56,320 nucleotides of DNA from positions 1 to 56,320 of the IMG/VR virus record IMGVR_UViG_3300001533_000425. One strand, given 5' to 3'. This DNA comes from a virus. Below the pieces are notes generated by a model. That model was not told where the DNA came from, ran no database searches, and saw only the letters and a list, made by a program, of their open reading frames with translations. Position numbers and translations under genes: made by a program. How positions within the stretch are numbered: position 1 is the stretch's first letter; each line of letters starts with the position of its first letter. Shown in pieces: positions 1-7,665 of the stretch.

Positions 1-555
1 TATCTCCCATTGAGCTGATTTATGGAGTCTTAACTCTAAGAAATGTCTCAATGAGCGTGCATTACAAGTAAAAGATATATGTGTAAAGAATGCCGGAGGT
101 AATATATATCTAGCATCTTCTATAGGAACTCCTAAAGATATAAGATGTTGATATTTATCATAGGCTTGATTCATACCATCTATATAAACATCCCAAGCAC
201 GTTTTGAACTATAACTAGTTGCCTCGGGATTTTCAGTAGATGCTATGGTATATGGAATGACATATCCATCTGGTTTCGGTTTCACATGTCTATCAGACTG
301 TTGTAGATATGATGCCATTCTATGTCTTACTAATTGATGCGAAAGTGCCCTACTCACTTCAGACACATAAAATGTAAAGTTAATATGTTCTAAGACACCA
401 TAATGTTTTACTTTAATTAATGCCCTAATAAACTCTTCGTCTTTTGACCCTTGATGTATGTTATCTTCGTCAATTTGATTCTTTCTTGTGGCTCTTGCTA
501 ATCTAGCAACTTTATGCATTCCATCTTCAGTATAGTCAATAAGTTCAACTTTCAT
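1..555 (-). CDS. thyX: Flavin-dependent thymidylate synthase ThyX, C-terminal end cut by window edge
   Basis: ThyX converts dUMP to dTMP using methylene-THF and a reduced flavin, so the virus can supply its own thymidylate. The reading frame starts at the ATG at 555 and runs off the left edge (185 codons seen). Visible family marks: the RHR-containing ThyX signature as RHRMASYLQQSDRH (about residues 93-106), and near the edge LRHFLELRLHKSAQWEI, the conserved stretch with the catalytic-region arginine. It is the last gene visible of the leftward arm and sits just after a small membrane protein gene. The remaining C-terminus lies outside the window. Assignment is by motif; I am confident. Confidence 0.93.
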   Translation of the reverse strand, partial: MKVELIDYTEDGMHKVARLARATRKNQIDEDNIHQGSKDEEFIRALIKVKHYGVLEHINFTFYVSEVSRALSHQLVRHRMASYLQQSDRHVKPKPDGYVIPYTIASTENPEATSYSSKRAWDVYIDGMNQAYDKYQHLISLGVPIEDARYILPPAFFTHISFTCNARSLRHFLELRLHKSAQWEI

Positions 556-557
556 TT

Positions 558-740
558 TTATAATACTCCATTAAGTTCTAAAATAACTCCAAGGCTATAA
601 AATACAATAAAGTTAAATATGATATAAATTGATACTTTCTTCCATGTGTCAAAGAAACAATCAGAAAGTATATATGCTAAAGAATTGGCCCAAGCAAATA
701 AGCCTACTATAATCATGTAGGGTAATAATTCTATAAACAT
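558..740 (-). CDS. Small two-helix membrane protein
   Basis: Sixty residues with two hydrophobic segments (about 4-27 and 36-57) separated by a short polar loop; no family recognised. The ATG at 740 has a strong purine-rich ribosome site (GGAGGGGGAAG) a few bases upstream, overlapping the end of the preceding tiny gene. It lies between a Zn-ribbon gene and thyX and is likely co-transcribed with them. Could be a membrane anchor or a lysis-related protein; nothing in the sequence decides. Confidence 0.7.
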   Translation of the reverse strand: MFIELLPYMIIVGLFAWANSLAYILSDCFFDTWKKVSIYIIFNFIVFYSLGVILELNGVL

Positions 741-826
741 TCTTCCCCCTCCAAGTTAAAGAAATGTTTAATCCAATCAATTTGTTTATTTTCAATATCT
801 TTCAATGTTTTTAATTTCTTTGTCAT
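731..826 (-). CDS. Tiny basic protein, 31 aa
   Basis: A 31-codon frame beginning MTKKLKTLKDIENKQ and ending 10 bases inside the next gene. Its ATG overlaps the stop of the upstream Zn-ribbon gene (TAATG), and its tail carries the ribosome site of the next gene, which supports translation as part of a coupled chain. No family recognised; it could also be only a linker. Confidence 0.45.
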   Translation of the reverse strand: MTKKLKTLKDIENKQIDWIKHFFNLEGEECL

Positions 827-948
827 TAATCAATCCTCACATTTCTGTCTACTATTTTCAAGTCACCATTGCATAGAGGACATTTATCAGCATTATAATC
901 TCTGAAGTAATGACCACAAACTAAACATTGATATCTATTTCCTAACAT
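826..948 (-). CDS. Rubredoxin-like zinc ribbon, 40 aa
   Basis: Forty residues with two CxxC knuckles (C8-x2-C11 and C23-x2-C26), the classic zinc-ribbon layout. It starts 4 bases upstream of the PolB stop codon in transcript order and is coupled to the next gene by a TAATG overlap. One of many minimal Zn-ribbon proteins in this genome; role unknown. Confidence 0.65.
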   Translation of the reverse strand: MLGNRYQCLVCGHYFRDYNADKCPLCNGDLKIVDRNVRID

Positions 949-952
949 TATA

Positions 953-3367
953 TCACTTTTTCTTTTTTGATTTCTTTCTTTCTTTTTCTTTTTTGATTAT
1001 GTCTTTTGCTTTTTCAAGGATTTTCTTTGATTCATCAATATTAGGAATTGAATCTCTTAGTTCATTCATCAATTCTTTATCATCCATATCAAAAAATTGA
1101 TATATTTTACCTATAAGATTATGTTCTATATACTTCTCGTAATCTACTTTATATCCTTTTGGTAAATTGCCATCTAGTGGAAATGCTATATCAACTTTGT
1201 CTCTTCTTATCTTTCTTACTCCGTGACATGAATTTGTTAATATTGGTATAATCTGAAATTTTTCTCCAACTTCTAAATCGAATCCATATTCATCATGTGC
1301 TTTTAGATAAGCTTTAATATGATAAGGAATTGGTATTTTTCTACCATTTTTATTTTTTCCTCCATATTCTTTTAGTGGTTTATTATATGGTTTTTCTATT
1401 CCTAGTTTATTAATAGAAATGTTTTTTAGATTTCTTATTCTTTTCTTCAAATATTTTAGCATATCATCTTTACTTTTCTTTTCAAGTGCAAGCCTTACAA
1501 GATTTTCTTCGATGTCAGCTAATTCTTCTGGAGTTTCAGAACGCATGAAATTCATTCCAGTTACTTTCCATTCTCCATCTTCTTTTACTAAAACATTTCT
1601 AGCTGGTGTGTGAATATATACGATAGGATAATACTCTTCGAACTCAAGTTCTGCAACCTTTCTATATCCATGTTCTATACAATAGTCATTGACTATATCA
1701 TTTATTAAATCTATTAGTTCTCGTTTTCTTTCTACAGGACACATAATATAACATGAATCAGTATGTTCATATACCCATTTAAAACCAAAGAACTCTAATA
1801 CATTCATTGTATGAAATATTAGTTGTTTTGCTGTTTGAGTAATAGCCTCTGCTACTTCATAATCTTTCATTCTTGAACGCCAGTATCCAAACTCACCATG
1901 TGAAAATGCTGCTGCTTGTGTTTTAAGAGCAAAGTCAATATATTTGTATGTCATATACATTTTATGATTTCCTTGTTTTTTATACTCCTTCATTTTCTTT
2001 TTAGCTTTTGCTCTTTCATCCATGATAGAGTCTAATGTTTCAATGAATACTGAGTATCCTTCATTGAATCTAATACCATTTGGTGCTTGATACTTTCCAT
2101 TTTTATCTTTAGTTTCAGGAGTTGCATTAATTGCTTGAACTGCCCAAGGATAAGCATGTTTTAAATCAAAAGCCATTACATTTTCATATATACCTTGTCT
2201 TGCTTGTGGATCTGCTGCTTGATATTGAGCATCTTTACTTGTTGGTTTTTCATCAAATGGTGGTTTTGATGGAAGAACAACTCTTTTATTATGATATGCT
2301 TTTAGAATAGTTATATCATTTATAACAGTAGTTAACTCAGTATTCTCCAATATACAATGAGTCATCCATGATAATATAAGATGACATTTAAGTCCACCTA
2401 ATACTTCATCAATCTTTTCAGGAACTACAACATCTCTATTATTATATTCTTCTAATTTATCTGGTGTTAAGTCTTTTGGATTAACTTTAATATCTACTTT
2501 TGGAATGTTTGCAATTCTTTTACCTGCATTATCAAGACTCCATCCACCTTTTAATTGTTTTGCATACATTTTATTTGATATAGTTTTCAAATCAATTATT
2601 GCTACTTCATCATTTAGAACAAATGACTTGTCTTTTAATATCTTCCTTAATTCATTTTGTGTATGCTTAACATCAAATTGGACATTCCATCCAGTAATAA
2701 TATCATGTTCTCTTAGTCTATTATATAAGTCTAATATTAAATCTTTATGTTTTGGAGTCTTATATTTACTATTATGATATATATTCCCTTCAGAGTTTAT
2801 TGAAAATGATATTATTTCATCATTAATAGGATAATTAGTTTCAATATCAAATATAGCAACTTTAGGTTCTATAATTTCTTTAGGTTTAAAGAATGGGTCT
2901 GTATCACACATGAACCTTTCTATAAAAGGAATGTCTGCTTCATATGGTGTTGGATTAAGAGATTTCTCAAATTTCTTTCTATAGTCTCCTATTGCTGCAG
3001 GACTTGTTTTGAATATTAATTTCTTAACTTTCTTTCCTAGATATGTAACATACTTTCCATTCTTATCTTCAACATAACAGTATGGAAGAAACCCTTCTAT
3101 ATTTAATGTTTTTTTACCAGAACGTTTTCCTCTACCTATAAGATGTACTGTTGGTATATTACTTGGACTCCATTTTTGTTTCTTTTTCCATGGAGGAACT
3201 CTTGGAGAATAATGACCAGTGTATACTTGAAATTCTCTGTTGTTTATATCTTCTATTATATCTTTGTCTACTTCTTCATTATAATAGAATTCATTATCAG
3301 ATGAATACACAAGTGAATCTTTTTTATACTGGTCTTTAAGTATATCTGGTAATGGTTTTAGTATCAT
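953..3367 (-). CDS. polB: Family B DNA polymerase with proofreading exonuclease
   Basis: The replicative polymerase. At 804 residues it is close to archaeal PolB length. Exonuclease motifs: FDIETN (about 172), GWNVQFD (about 228) and YNNRD (about 310) are intact, so proofreading is expected. Polymerase motifs are divergent: motif A reads FDLKHAYP (usual D-x-x-SLYP), motif B reads KTQAAAFSHGEFGYW rather than KxxxNSxYG, and motif C reads EHTDS where most family members have DTDS. The second Asp, the metal ligand in well-studied family B enzymes, is kept. The C-terminus is very lysine rich. The stop overlaps the next gene upstream by 4 bases. It belongs with primase, ERCC4, RecA-like and DHH genes of the same arm. 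Confidence 0.92.
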   Translation of the reverse strand: MILKPLPDILKDQYKKDSLVYSSDNEFYYNEEVDKDIIEDINNREFQVYTGHYSPRVPPWKKKQKWSPSNIPTVHLIGRGKRSGKKTLNIEGFLPYCYVEDKNGKYVTYLGKKVKKLIFKTSPAAIGDYRKKFEKSLNPTPYEADIPFIERFMCDTDPFFKPKEIIEPKVAIFDIETNYPINDEIISFSINSEGNIYHNSKYKTPKHKDLILDLYNRLREHDIITGWNVQFDVKHTQNELRKILKDKSFVLNDEVAIIDLKTISNKMYAKQLKGGWSLDNAGKRIANIPKVDIKVNPKDLTPDKLEEYNNRDVVVPEKIDEVLGGLKCHLILSWMTHCILENTELTTVINDITILKAYHNKRVVLPSKPPFDEKPTSKDAQYQAADPQARQGIYENVMAFDLKHAYPWAVQAINATPETKDKNGKYQAPNGIRFNEGYSVFIETLDSIMDERAKAKKKMKEYKKQGNHKMYMTYKYIDFALKTQAAAFSHGEFGYWRSRMKDYEVAEAITQTAKQLIFHTMNVLEFFGFKWVYEHTDSCYIMCPVERKRELIDLINDIVNDYCIEHGYRKVAELEFEEYYPIVYIHTPARNVLVKEDGEWKVTGMNFMRSETPEELADIEENLVRLALEKKSKDDMLKYLKKRIRNLKNISINKLGIEKPYNKPLKEYGGKNKNGRKIPIPYHIKAYLKAHDEYGFDLEVGEKFQIIPILTNSCHGVRKIRRDKVDIAFPLDGNLPKGYKVDYEKYIEHNLIGKIYQFFDMDDKELMNELRDSIPNIDESKKILEKAKDIIKKEKERKKSKKKK

Positions 3368-3570
3368 TGATAAGCAACACCATCATCATCACTCATTTCT
3401 TTATTCTTTTCTTTCTTCTTGTTAATTATTTTGTTAATATACTTATTACCTTGGAATTGCTTCATGGTCTTTATAAAGTATACATATAGCCATATTACTT
3501 TCACATTCCTATACATAATAAGTACCATTAATATAAGAAATATAATAAACACAATTATTTCATTAATCAT
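3364..3570 (-). CDS. Single-pass membrane protein, 68 aa
   Basis: An N-terminal hydrophobic helix (about residues 4-20) and a second weaker one, followed by a basic, lysine-rich tail (INKIINKKKEKNKE). Both ends overlap neighbours by 4 bases (ATGA type), so it is translationally coupled between the Zn-finger gene and polB. No family recognised. Confidence 0.6.
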   Translation of the reverse strand: MINEIIVFIIFLILMVLIMYRNVKVIWLYVYFIKTMKQFQGNKYINKIINKKKEKNKEMSDDDGVAYQ

Positions 3571-3710
3571 AAGTATTCTCCAAATCCAAAACCTATGTCT
3601 TCGTCAATCATAAGAACACTAGCACAATCAACACATAAGTTTCCTATCATATCTTCACAAGGTTTTTCTTCTCCACATATACTACAAGTACATAGTTCTT
3701 CACACATCAT
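3567..3710 (-). CDS. Small zinc-finger protein, 47 aa
   Basis: Begins with two ATG codons (3710 and 3707) and carries cysteines as CTCSICG and CVDCA, giving two possible CxxC pairs, then an acidic tail. Its TGA overlaps the ATG of the following membrane protein gene. Unknown role; probably metal binding. Confidence 0.6.
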   Translation of the reverse strand: MMCEELCTCSICGEEKPCEDMIGNLCVDCASVLMIDEDIGFGFGEYL

Positions 3711-3715
3711 ATCAC

Positions 3716-4510
3716 CTATACTGGTACTATTTCTATTGTTTCTACTTTTCCTTTATTGAGTGATGCTTTTACATATCCTATTGGAAGTGGATGGTATCCT
3801 TTAACTTCAGCATAATTCTCTACTTCAAGATCATAATTACCTAAGAAAGAACCACAAGCACATCTGTATTGTACATTTTGTTTTAAATCATTTCCATTAG
3901 TAACATCAAGTGGACCACAAGAAGCATTTACTGTAAGTTGATGTGTATGTCCTTGTGCAATTATATCTACATTATTTAAAATCCTACTAGCAGAATCCAA
4001 TTTCTTTAAGTGATATCCTAAAGATGTTCCTCCACCACAACCATGATTAGTAAGCATAGTTGTTGTGTCAGAAGTTCCATTAAGTTTCCAGTATACATAA
4101 TTACTTCCAAGATATGGTATATCATGTCTGTCACATAACATTTCTAGTAGGTTAACACTATTTCTTTTACGGAATTGATACTCATGATTACCTTCATGAA
4201 GTCCAATAATTTGATTATTTTTAATAAGTGGTTGTATATCATCCTCAAAGAGTTGGAATTGTTTCTGAATCATGTTTACAGAATCACCATATTTCTGTAC
4301 GTAATGTGCAATTTCTTGTGGATCATATCTTGGGTCTCCATCTTTAATGAACTCACAATAATCTCCAAGACCAATTACTTTTCCATTTTTGTCATTTGAT
4401 ATTTTTTCAACAGCTTCTTTAAACTTCTTTCTTTTACCTCTTGGATAATGTAAATCTCCTAGTAGATATACATTACACTTATTTGGTATTTCTATTTCCT
4501 GTATTTTCAT
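3716..4510 (-). CDS. Calcineurin-like metallophosphoesterase
   Basis: A 264-residue two-metal phosphoesterase. The family motifs are in order: GDLHYPRG (about 18), GLGDYCEF (about 47), GLHEGNHEYQFR with the GNHE signature (about 103-113), a NHGC block (about 155) and QGHTHQ (about 186). Substrate may be a nucleotide, a phosphoprotein or DNA ends; the Mre11-type nuclease cannot be told apart by eye, but no DNA-binding extension is obvious. It overlaps the upstream Zn-ribbon gene by 32 bases. A second, shorter member of the superfamily is at 13.2-13.8 kb. Confidence 0.85.
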   Translation of the reverse strand: MKIQEIEIPNKCNVYLLGDLHYPRGKRKKFKEAVEKISNDKNGKVIGLGDYCEFIKDGDPRYDPQEIAHYVQKYGDSVNMIQKQFQLFEDDIQPLIKNNQIIGLHEGNHEYQFRKRNSVNLLEMLCDRHDIPYLGSNYVYWKLNGTSDTTTMLTNHGCGGGTSLGYHLKKLDSASRILNNVDIIAQGHTHQLTVNASCGPLDVTNGNDLKQNVQYRCACGSFLGNYDLEVENYAEVKGYHPLPIGYVKASLNKGKVETIEIVPV

Positions 4511-4787
4511 TTTTATTCACTTCTTTTGCTAAATTTATTAAGTCTTTTTTTAATTGTTTTGGGTTATAACCATTTCTATATGTTCTATTATACTCTCTAT
4601 GTTTCCTTGCACATTCTTTACAACGAGTTTGACCAAATGCTGTTGGTTTACCACATTCTCTACATAGATTTTCTTCATTATATTTTCTTTTGATGTTTCT
4701 AGTTCTTTCATTTATCTTCTTAACACATTCACTACAATACATTCCTAGTCTATCTTTTGGTTTACCACAATACTTGCATTTTTCCAT
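4479..4787 (-). CDS. Double zinc-ribbon protein, 102 aa
   Basis: Two similar zinc-binding units: CKYCGKPK with CSEC (residues 4-21) and CRECGKPT with CKEC (about 41-60), then a basic, Asn/Lys-rich tail. The start at 4787 follows directly after a conserved structured element (4793-4863), so that element would lie in its 5' leader. Likely nucleic-acid or protein binding; no specific function recognised. Confidence 0.7.
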   Translation of the reverse strand: MEKCKYCGKPKDRLGMYCSECVKKINERTRNIKRKYNEENLCRECGKPTAFGQTRCKECARKHREYNRTYRNGYNPKQLKKDLINLAKEVNKNENTGNRNTK

Positions 4788-4792
4788 AATAT

Positions 4793-4863
4793 AATACTAC
4801 CCTTACTATTACCCCTAGTTACTATAGTTTTTGCTTCAGCGTTGCTCTCTGTGGATCCTAGGG
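4793..4863. other. Conserved structured element, copy A
   Basis: An intergenic block almost repeated at 31670-31733. Both copies share a CCCTTACT lead, then a stem (here CCCTAG at 4812-4817 with CTAGGG at 4857-4862) that encloses the conserved core ATAGTT-TTGC-AGCGTT. The stem differs between copies yet still pairs, while the core is kept, so it is more likely a folded RNA or a protein-bound DNA site than a chance similarity. It separates the primase gene from the double Zn-ribbon gene; orientation of function is unknown. Confidence 0.65.
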
Positions 4864-4864
4864 C

Positions 4865-5797
4865 TTAATTCTTAGGTGTTGTAGACTTTTGTTTACCATA
4901 TCGTATCCCTTTCCACTCACCGTAATATGGACATTTTTCTTTCGTACAGAATCCAAGAGATTGAAGAGTATCACAAGACGGATGAGAATAATTACCTTTT
5001 GATATAAATCTTATTTGATAAATAGTATAATCAGGATTATAATCAATCCAATATTCTTTAGCAAATTGTAACATCTCTTCTTCAGTTTTATTCTTTTGTA
5101 GTTGTTCTATTACCCATGCAAATCTTATGAATTGTCTAGGTTCTTCTTCTTTAGATAATTTTTCAACACATGGATAAGGATGATATATATGTCCATTGTT
5201 ATAGTCATGTTTTTTGAAGTCTTCAATAGAGAAGTCTTCTTGTTTCATTTTTACGAAATTATTTAGATTTAGTTTCTTACCAGAATCATTCTGTGCTATT
5301 GTATAACATAAATTTCCATTTATATGATATGTACCAGGTATTCTTATTATTCTTCTGATGTCTTTAAATATTTGTTCATCAAGAGTTGTAAGATTAAGAA
5401 GTCTTTTAAATATTTTACGAATTTCATTTATTTGATTTTTAGTATAAGTTTTTGCTTCTGTTGGTATAAGAACATGGAATCCCTTACCACCAGAGAAATT
5501 TAACATTGCTCTATATCCAGATTCTATAAAATAATTATATAATCTAGATGCTTCTATAAATGCTGTCTTTAAGTTATCTGAATCAAAATCAAATGGTAAG
5601 AAGAGTAACTTAGGCATTCCTTTTACAAATGTAGTTATTGACAATCCACAATTATCTATTCCATTATGTTCATTTAAAAGATTTACTACTTCACCTCTTG
5701 TATGAACTCTTATTTGATTACCATATTTTAGATTGTCTTCTTGTCTCCAATAACAAAAGTAACGATGTCCATCAAGATACTCTTCTATATAGTCCAT
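4865..5797 (-). CDS. Primase: PriS catalytic domain fused to PriL-type Fe-S domain
   Basis: Makes primers for replication. Residues about 60-165 carry the archaeo-eukaryotic primase catalytic set: PFDFDSD (metal-binding Asp pair), NFSGGKGFHVL and RIIRIPGTYH. The C-terminal part (about 205-300) resembles the large-subunit iron-sulphur domain: YPCVEKL, then HPSCDTLQSLGFC and CPYYG, four cysteines in PriL order with the aromatic/helical segment between. Host primases are two subunits, so at 310 residues this is a compact single-chain version. It is followed leftward by structured element A and preceded by a small Zn protein whose stop touches its ATG. Confidence 0.85.
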   Translation of the reverse strand: MDYIEEYLDGHRYFCYWRQEDNLKYGNQIRVHTRGEVVNLLNEHNGIDNCGLSITTFVKGMPKLLFLPFDFDSDNLKTAFIEASRLYNYFIESGYRAMLNFSGGKGFHVLIPTEAKTYTKNQINEIRKIFKRLLNLTTLDEQIFKDIRRIIRIPGTYHINGNLCYTIAQNDSGKKLNLNNFVKMKQEDFSIEDFKKHDYNNGHIYHPYPCVEKLSKEEEPRQFIRFAWVIEQLQKNKTEEEMLQFAKEYWIDYNPDYTIYQIRFISKGNYSHPSCDTLQSLGFCTKEKCPYYGEWKGIRYGKQKSTTPKN

Positions 5798-6057
5798 TAT
5801 TCTTCCTCTTCTTTTTCAATCCATAATTGAAACCATGTCCATTGTCTTCCGTTACATCCAGGACATATTTGTTTATCATCCTCTCTTTGAATCCATCCAT
5901 TTCCATTACATACTGGACATACTCCTTTCATAAATGAATCAGATGATTCCATTTTCTTATCTATTAGTTCTTGATACTTCTCTGCTAATTCATTTAGTTT
6001 TCTATTAGATTTTTCCATATCATTTGCTACTTTTTTAATTTCTTCGTTAATATTCAT
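5797..6057 (-). CDS. Coiled-coil plus DnaJ-type zinc-ribbon protein
   Basis: Residues 1-38 form a charged helix likely to be a coiled coil; residues 46-75 carry CPVCNGNGW and CPGCNGRQW, resembling the CxxCxGxG repeats of DnaJ zinc fingers. The C-terminus ends in an acidic EKEEEE run. It starts 61 bases after the tRNA-Met gene and its last base touches the primase start, so it is probably in one operon with the primase. Function unknown. Confidence 0.7.
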   Translation of the reverse strand: MNINEEIKKVANDMEKSNRKLNELAEKYQELIDKKMESSDSFMKGVCPVCNGNGWIQREDDKQICPGCNGRQWTWFQLWIEKEEEE

Positions 6058-6118
6058 TATAATCCTCCTAAGTCTAATAAAGTTACTTTTAATTCATATA
6101 CATTATTTAAACATTTAG

Positions 6119-6281
6119 AGAGAGGAAAGGATTTGAACCTTTGTACTCACGGTATCTCAACATCCGAGAATCATGACCCTCTTATGGATATTGCAATATA
6201 TGCGGATATTGGAGATATTTTTTTAATTTATTACTCGGATGCTTATGAGCCGTGTGCCTGTTTCCTCTAGACTACCTCTCT
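6119..6281 (-). tRNA. tRNA with CAT anticodon (Met type) and a 90-nt BHB intron
   Basis: Acceptor AGAGAGG (6281-6275) pairs with CCTCTCT (6125-6119); D arm closes with GTCT/AGGC; anticodon stem CACGG/CCGTG; T arm AAAGG-TTCAAAT-CCTTT. The anticodon loop is split after position 37 by an intron (6154-6243). At the junction CTCA pairs with TGAG, with a 3-nt bulge TAA on one side and ATA on the other and a 9-bp inner helix from GCATCCGAG, which is the canonical archaeal bulge-helix-bulge. The mature loop would be CTCATAA. No 3' CCA is encoded. Elongator Met and Ile2 cannot be told apart here. Confidence 0.93.
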
Positions 6282-6298
6282 ATTGAGAAATAGCGAAA

Positions 6299-6790
6299 TT
6301 AATCGCTATTGTCCCAAATATAATATACATCTGCTCTATTAACATTTCCGTCAATATTTACATCATATAGTTTTTCATATGGATTGCCAAACTTCTCAAA
6401 GATAATATTCTCTGCCCAAGTCCTACCATATTTAATATACCACAAAACTTCTGATGCATCAAGAACATCAACTATACCATCTCTATTAACATCACATATA
6501 GAATTATTAATTAAAATGGTTTGATTGTTCCAAATTGTTTCATAGATAGTTTCATTGTGCCATACATCTTCGTAGATGACAATTGGTTCTAATGATATGT
6601 TAGGACATTCATAATTCATATATAAATTTTCCCATTTAATAGATTCTTCTTTCCAGTAATCTATGTCATCTTCTGCGTCTTCTAAATCATTTTCTAAACT
6701 TCCAACAGACATCATCGATGATAACGACAATGGAACTGTCACGAAAGTTACTGCTATTAATATAGCTAATATTGCTTCTCTTAAATTCAT
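6299..6790 (-). CDS. Membrane-anchored extracellular protein with dockerin-like domain
   Basis: An N-terminal hydrophobic helix (about residues 6-28) would export or anchor the protein; a charged segment follows; then several Asn-X-Thr/Ser sequons (NIS, NET, NQT, NNS) suggest a glycosylated outer part. Residues about 98-160 look like a type I dockerin: two calcium loops, CDVNRDGIVDVLDASE and YDVNIDGNVNRADVYY, each followed by a helix. Dockerins bind cohesins on other proteins, so this may act at the host surface, or on the particle. It is placed between the tRNA and replication genes. The dockerin reading is good; the role is inferred. Confidence 0.75.
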   Translation of the reverse strand: MNLREAILAILIAVTFVTVPLSLSSMMSVGSLENDLEDAEDDIDYWKEESIKWENLYMNYECPNISLEPIVIYEDVWHNETIYETIWNNQTILINNSICDVNRDGIVDVLDASEVLWYIKYGRTWAENIIFEKFGNPYEKLYDVNIDGNVNRADVYYIWDNSD

Positions 6791-6792
6791 TT

Positions 6793-7002
6793 CTATTTCA
6801 CCTTCTTTACTTCAACAATAAATTCTGCGTATTTTTCATAATCTCTTAATAGAATATCTATTTCTTTTTTACTTAATATTCTTTTTTGGATTATAGGTTT
6901 TTCTACATATGGAATTACTGTAGTAACTTCATATTTAGTTTTTAAAAAATTATCTAATTTACTTTTAGATAATTCCTTTTTTTCTATTATTAAGTCAGGC
7001 AT
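6793..7002 (-). CDS. Hypothetical protein, 69 aa
   Basis: Lysine/glutamate rich with an internal ILSKKEIDILLRDYEKY helix; no family recognised. It sits between the ERCC4 nuclease and the dockerin-like gene with only a few bases on either side, so it is probably co-translated with them. Confidence 0.6.
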   Translation of the reverse strand: MPDLIIEKKELSKSKLDNFLKTKYEVTTVIPYVEKPIIQKRILSKKEIDILLRDYEKYAEFIVEVKKVK

Positions 7003-7659
7003 TTATTGCTCCTCTTTATATTCATGATTATATAACTTATGTATGTTTTCTGCTAATTTTTTCCCAATACCTTGACAATGTTGTAATTCATTTACTCCAG
7101 CATTTGCTAAGTTCTTTACATTACCAAAATGTTTTAACAATGTTTTTGCTTTTTGAATTGATATACCTGGGATGGTACATAAATTATTTTCTGCTCTTTC
7201 ATTATCTGTTGTTGCTTTTCTTACTAACGGAGATTGTCTTATTGACTTTTTATTAGATGTTAATTTATTCTCTATTGTTACTAAATAACTTATGAATTCT
7301 TTTTCATCATCAAAAGGAATAATAGAAACATTGAATCTAGTTGATAATGATGCAAGAGTACCTATCCATGACTTGTCTATCCATTTACTCCTATTTTTAT
7401 AGAATGTTTCCCATTTATCTTTAGAAGATCCTATAATAGCAATAATGGCGTGGTCATATTGTTCTAAATTCTTTGCTTGAGTCCATATCCTTCCGTCTTT
7501 TATAGAAGCAACAAAATCTCTAACTGTTTTACGTTCAATACATACAGAGTCATTGAGGAGATAATCCCCAATGTCTAGATATTCCATTGATGTTTTTAAT
7601 CCTTTTTTGTCGAGTTTTTCTTTTACTCGTGTAGGTTCTCTACCATCAATTACAATCAT
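7003..7659 (-). CDS. ERCC4/XPF-type structure-specific nuclease with C-terminal HhH
   Basis: Residues 1-100 are an ERCC4 nuclease domain: VIDGREP at the start, GDYLLNDSVCIERKTVRDF containing the GDxn-ERKxxxD catalytic signature, then a GRIWTQAKNL block. Residues about 165-212 are a tandem helix-hairpin-helix (CTIPGISIQKAKTLLKHFG, CQGIGKKLAENIHKLY) for DNA binding. At 218 residues it is a minimal XPF without helicase, like archaeal XPF but shorter. Expected to cut branched replication or repair intermediates. Next to the RecA-like and DHH genes. Confidence 0.9.
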   Translation of the reverse strand: MIVIDGREPTRVKEKLDKKGLKTSMEYLDIGDYLLNDSVCIERKTVRDFVASIKDGRIWTQAKNLEQYDHAIIAIIGSSKDKWETFYKNRSKWIDKSWIGTLASLSTRFNVSIIPFDDEKEFISYLVTIENKLTSNKKSIRQSPLVRKATTDNERAENNLCTIPGISIQKAKTLLKHFGNVKNLANAGVNELQHCQGIGKKLAENIHKLYNHEYKEEQ

Positions 7660-7665
7660 CTATAT

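Noticed and set aside
4793-4863. Element A/B as a pistol ribozyme
   Set aside because: AUAGUU and AGCGUU recall pistol core parts, but the pistol P1 hairpin and the spacing between the parts are absent.
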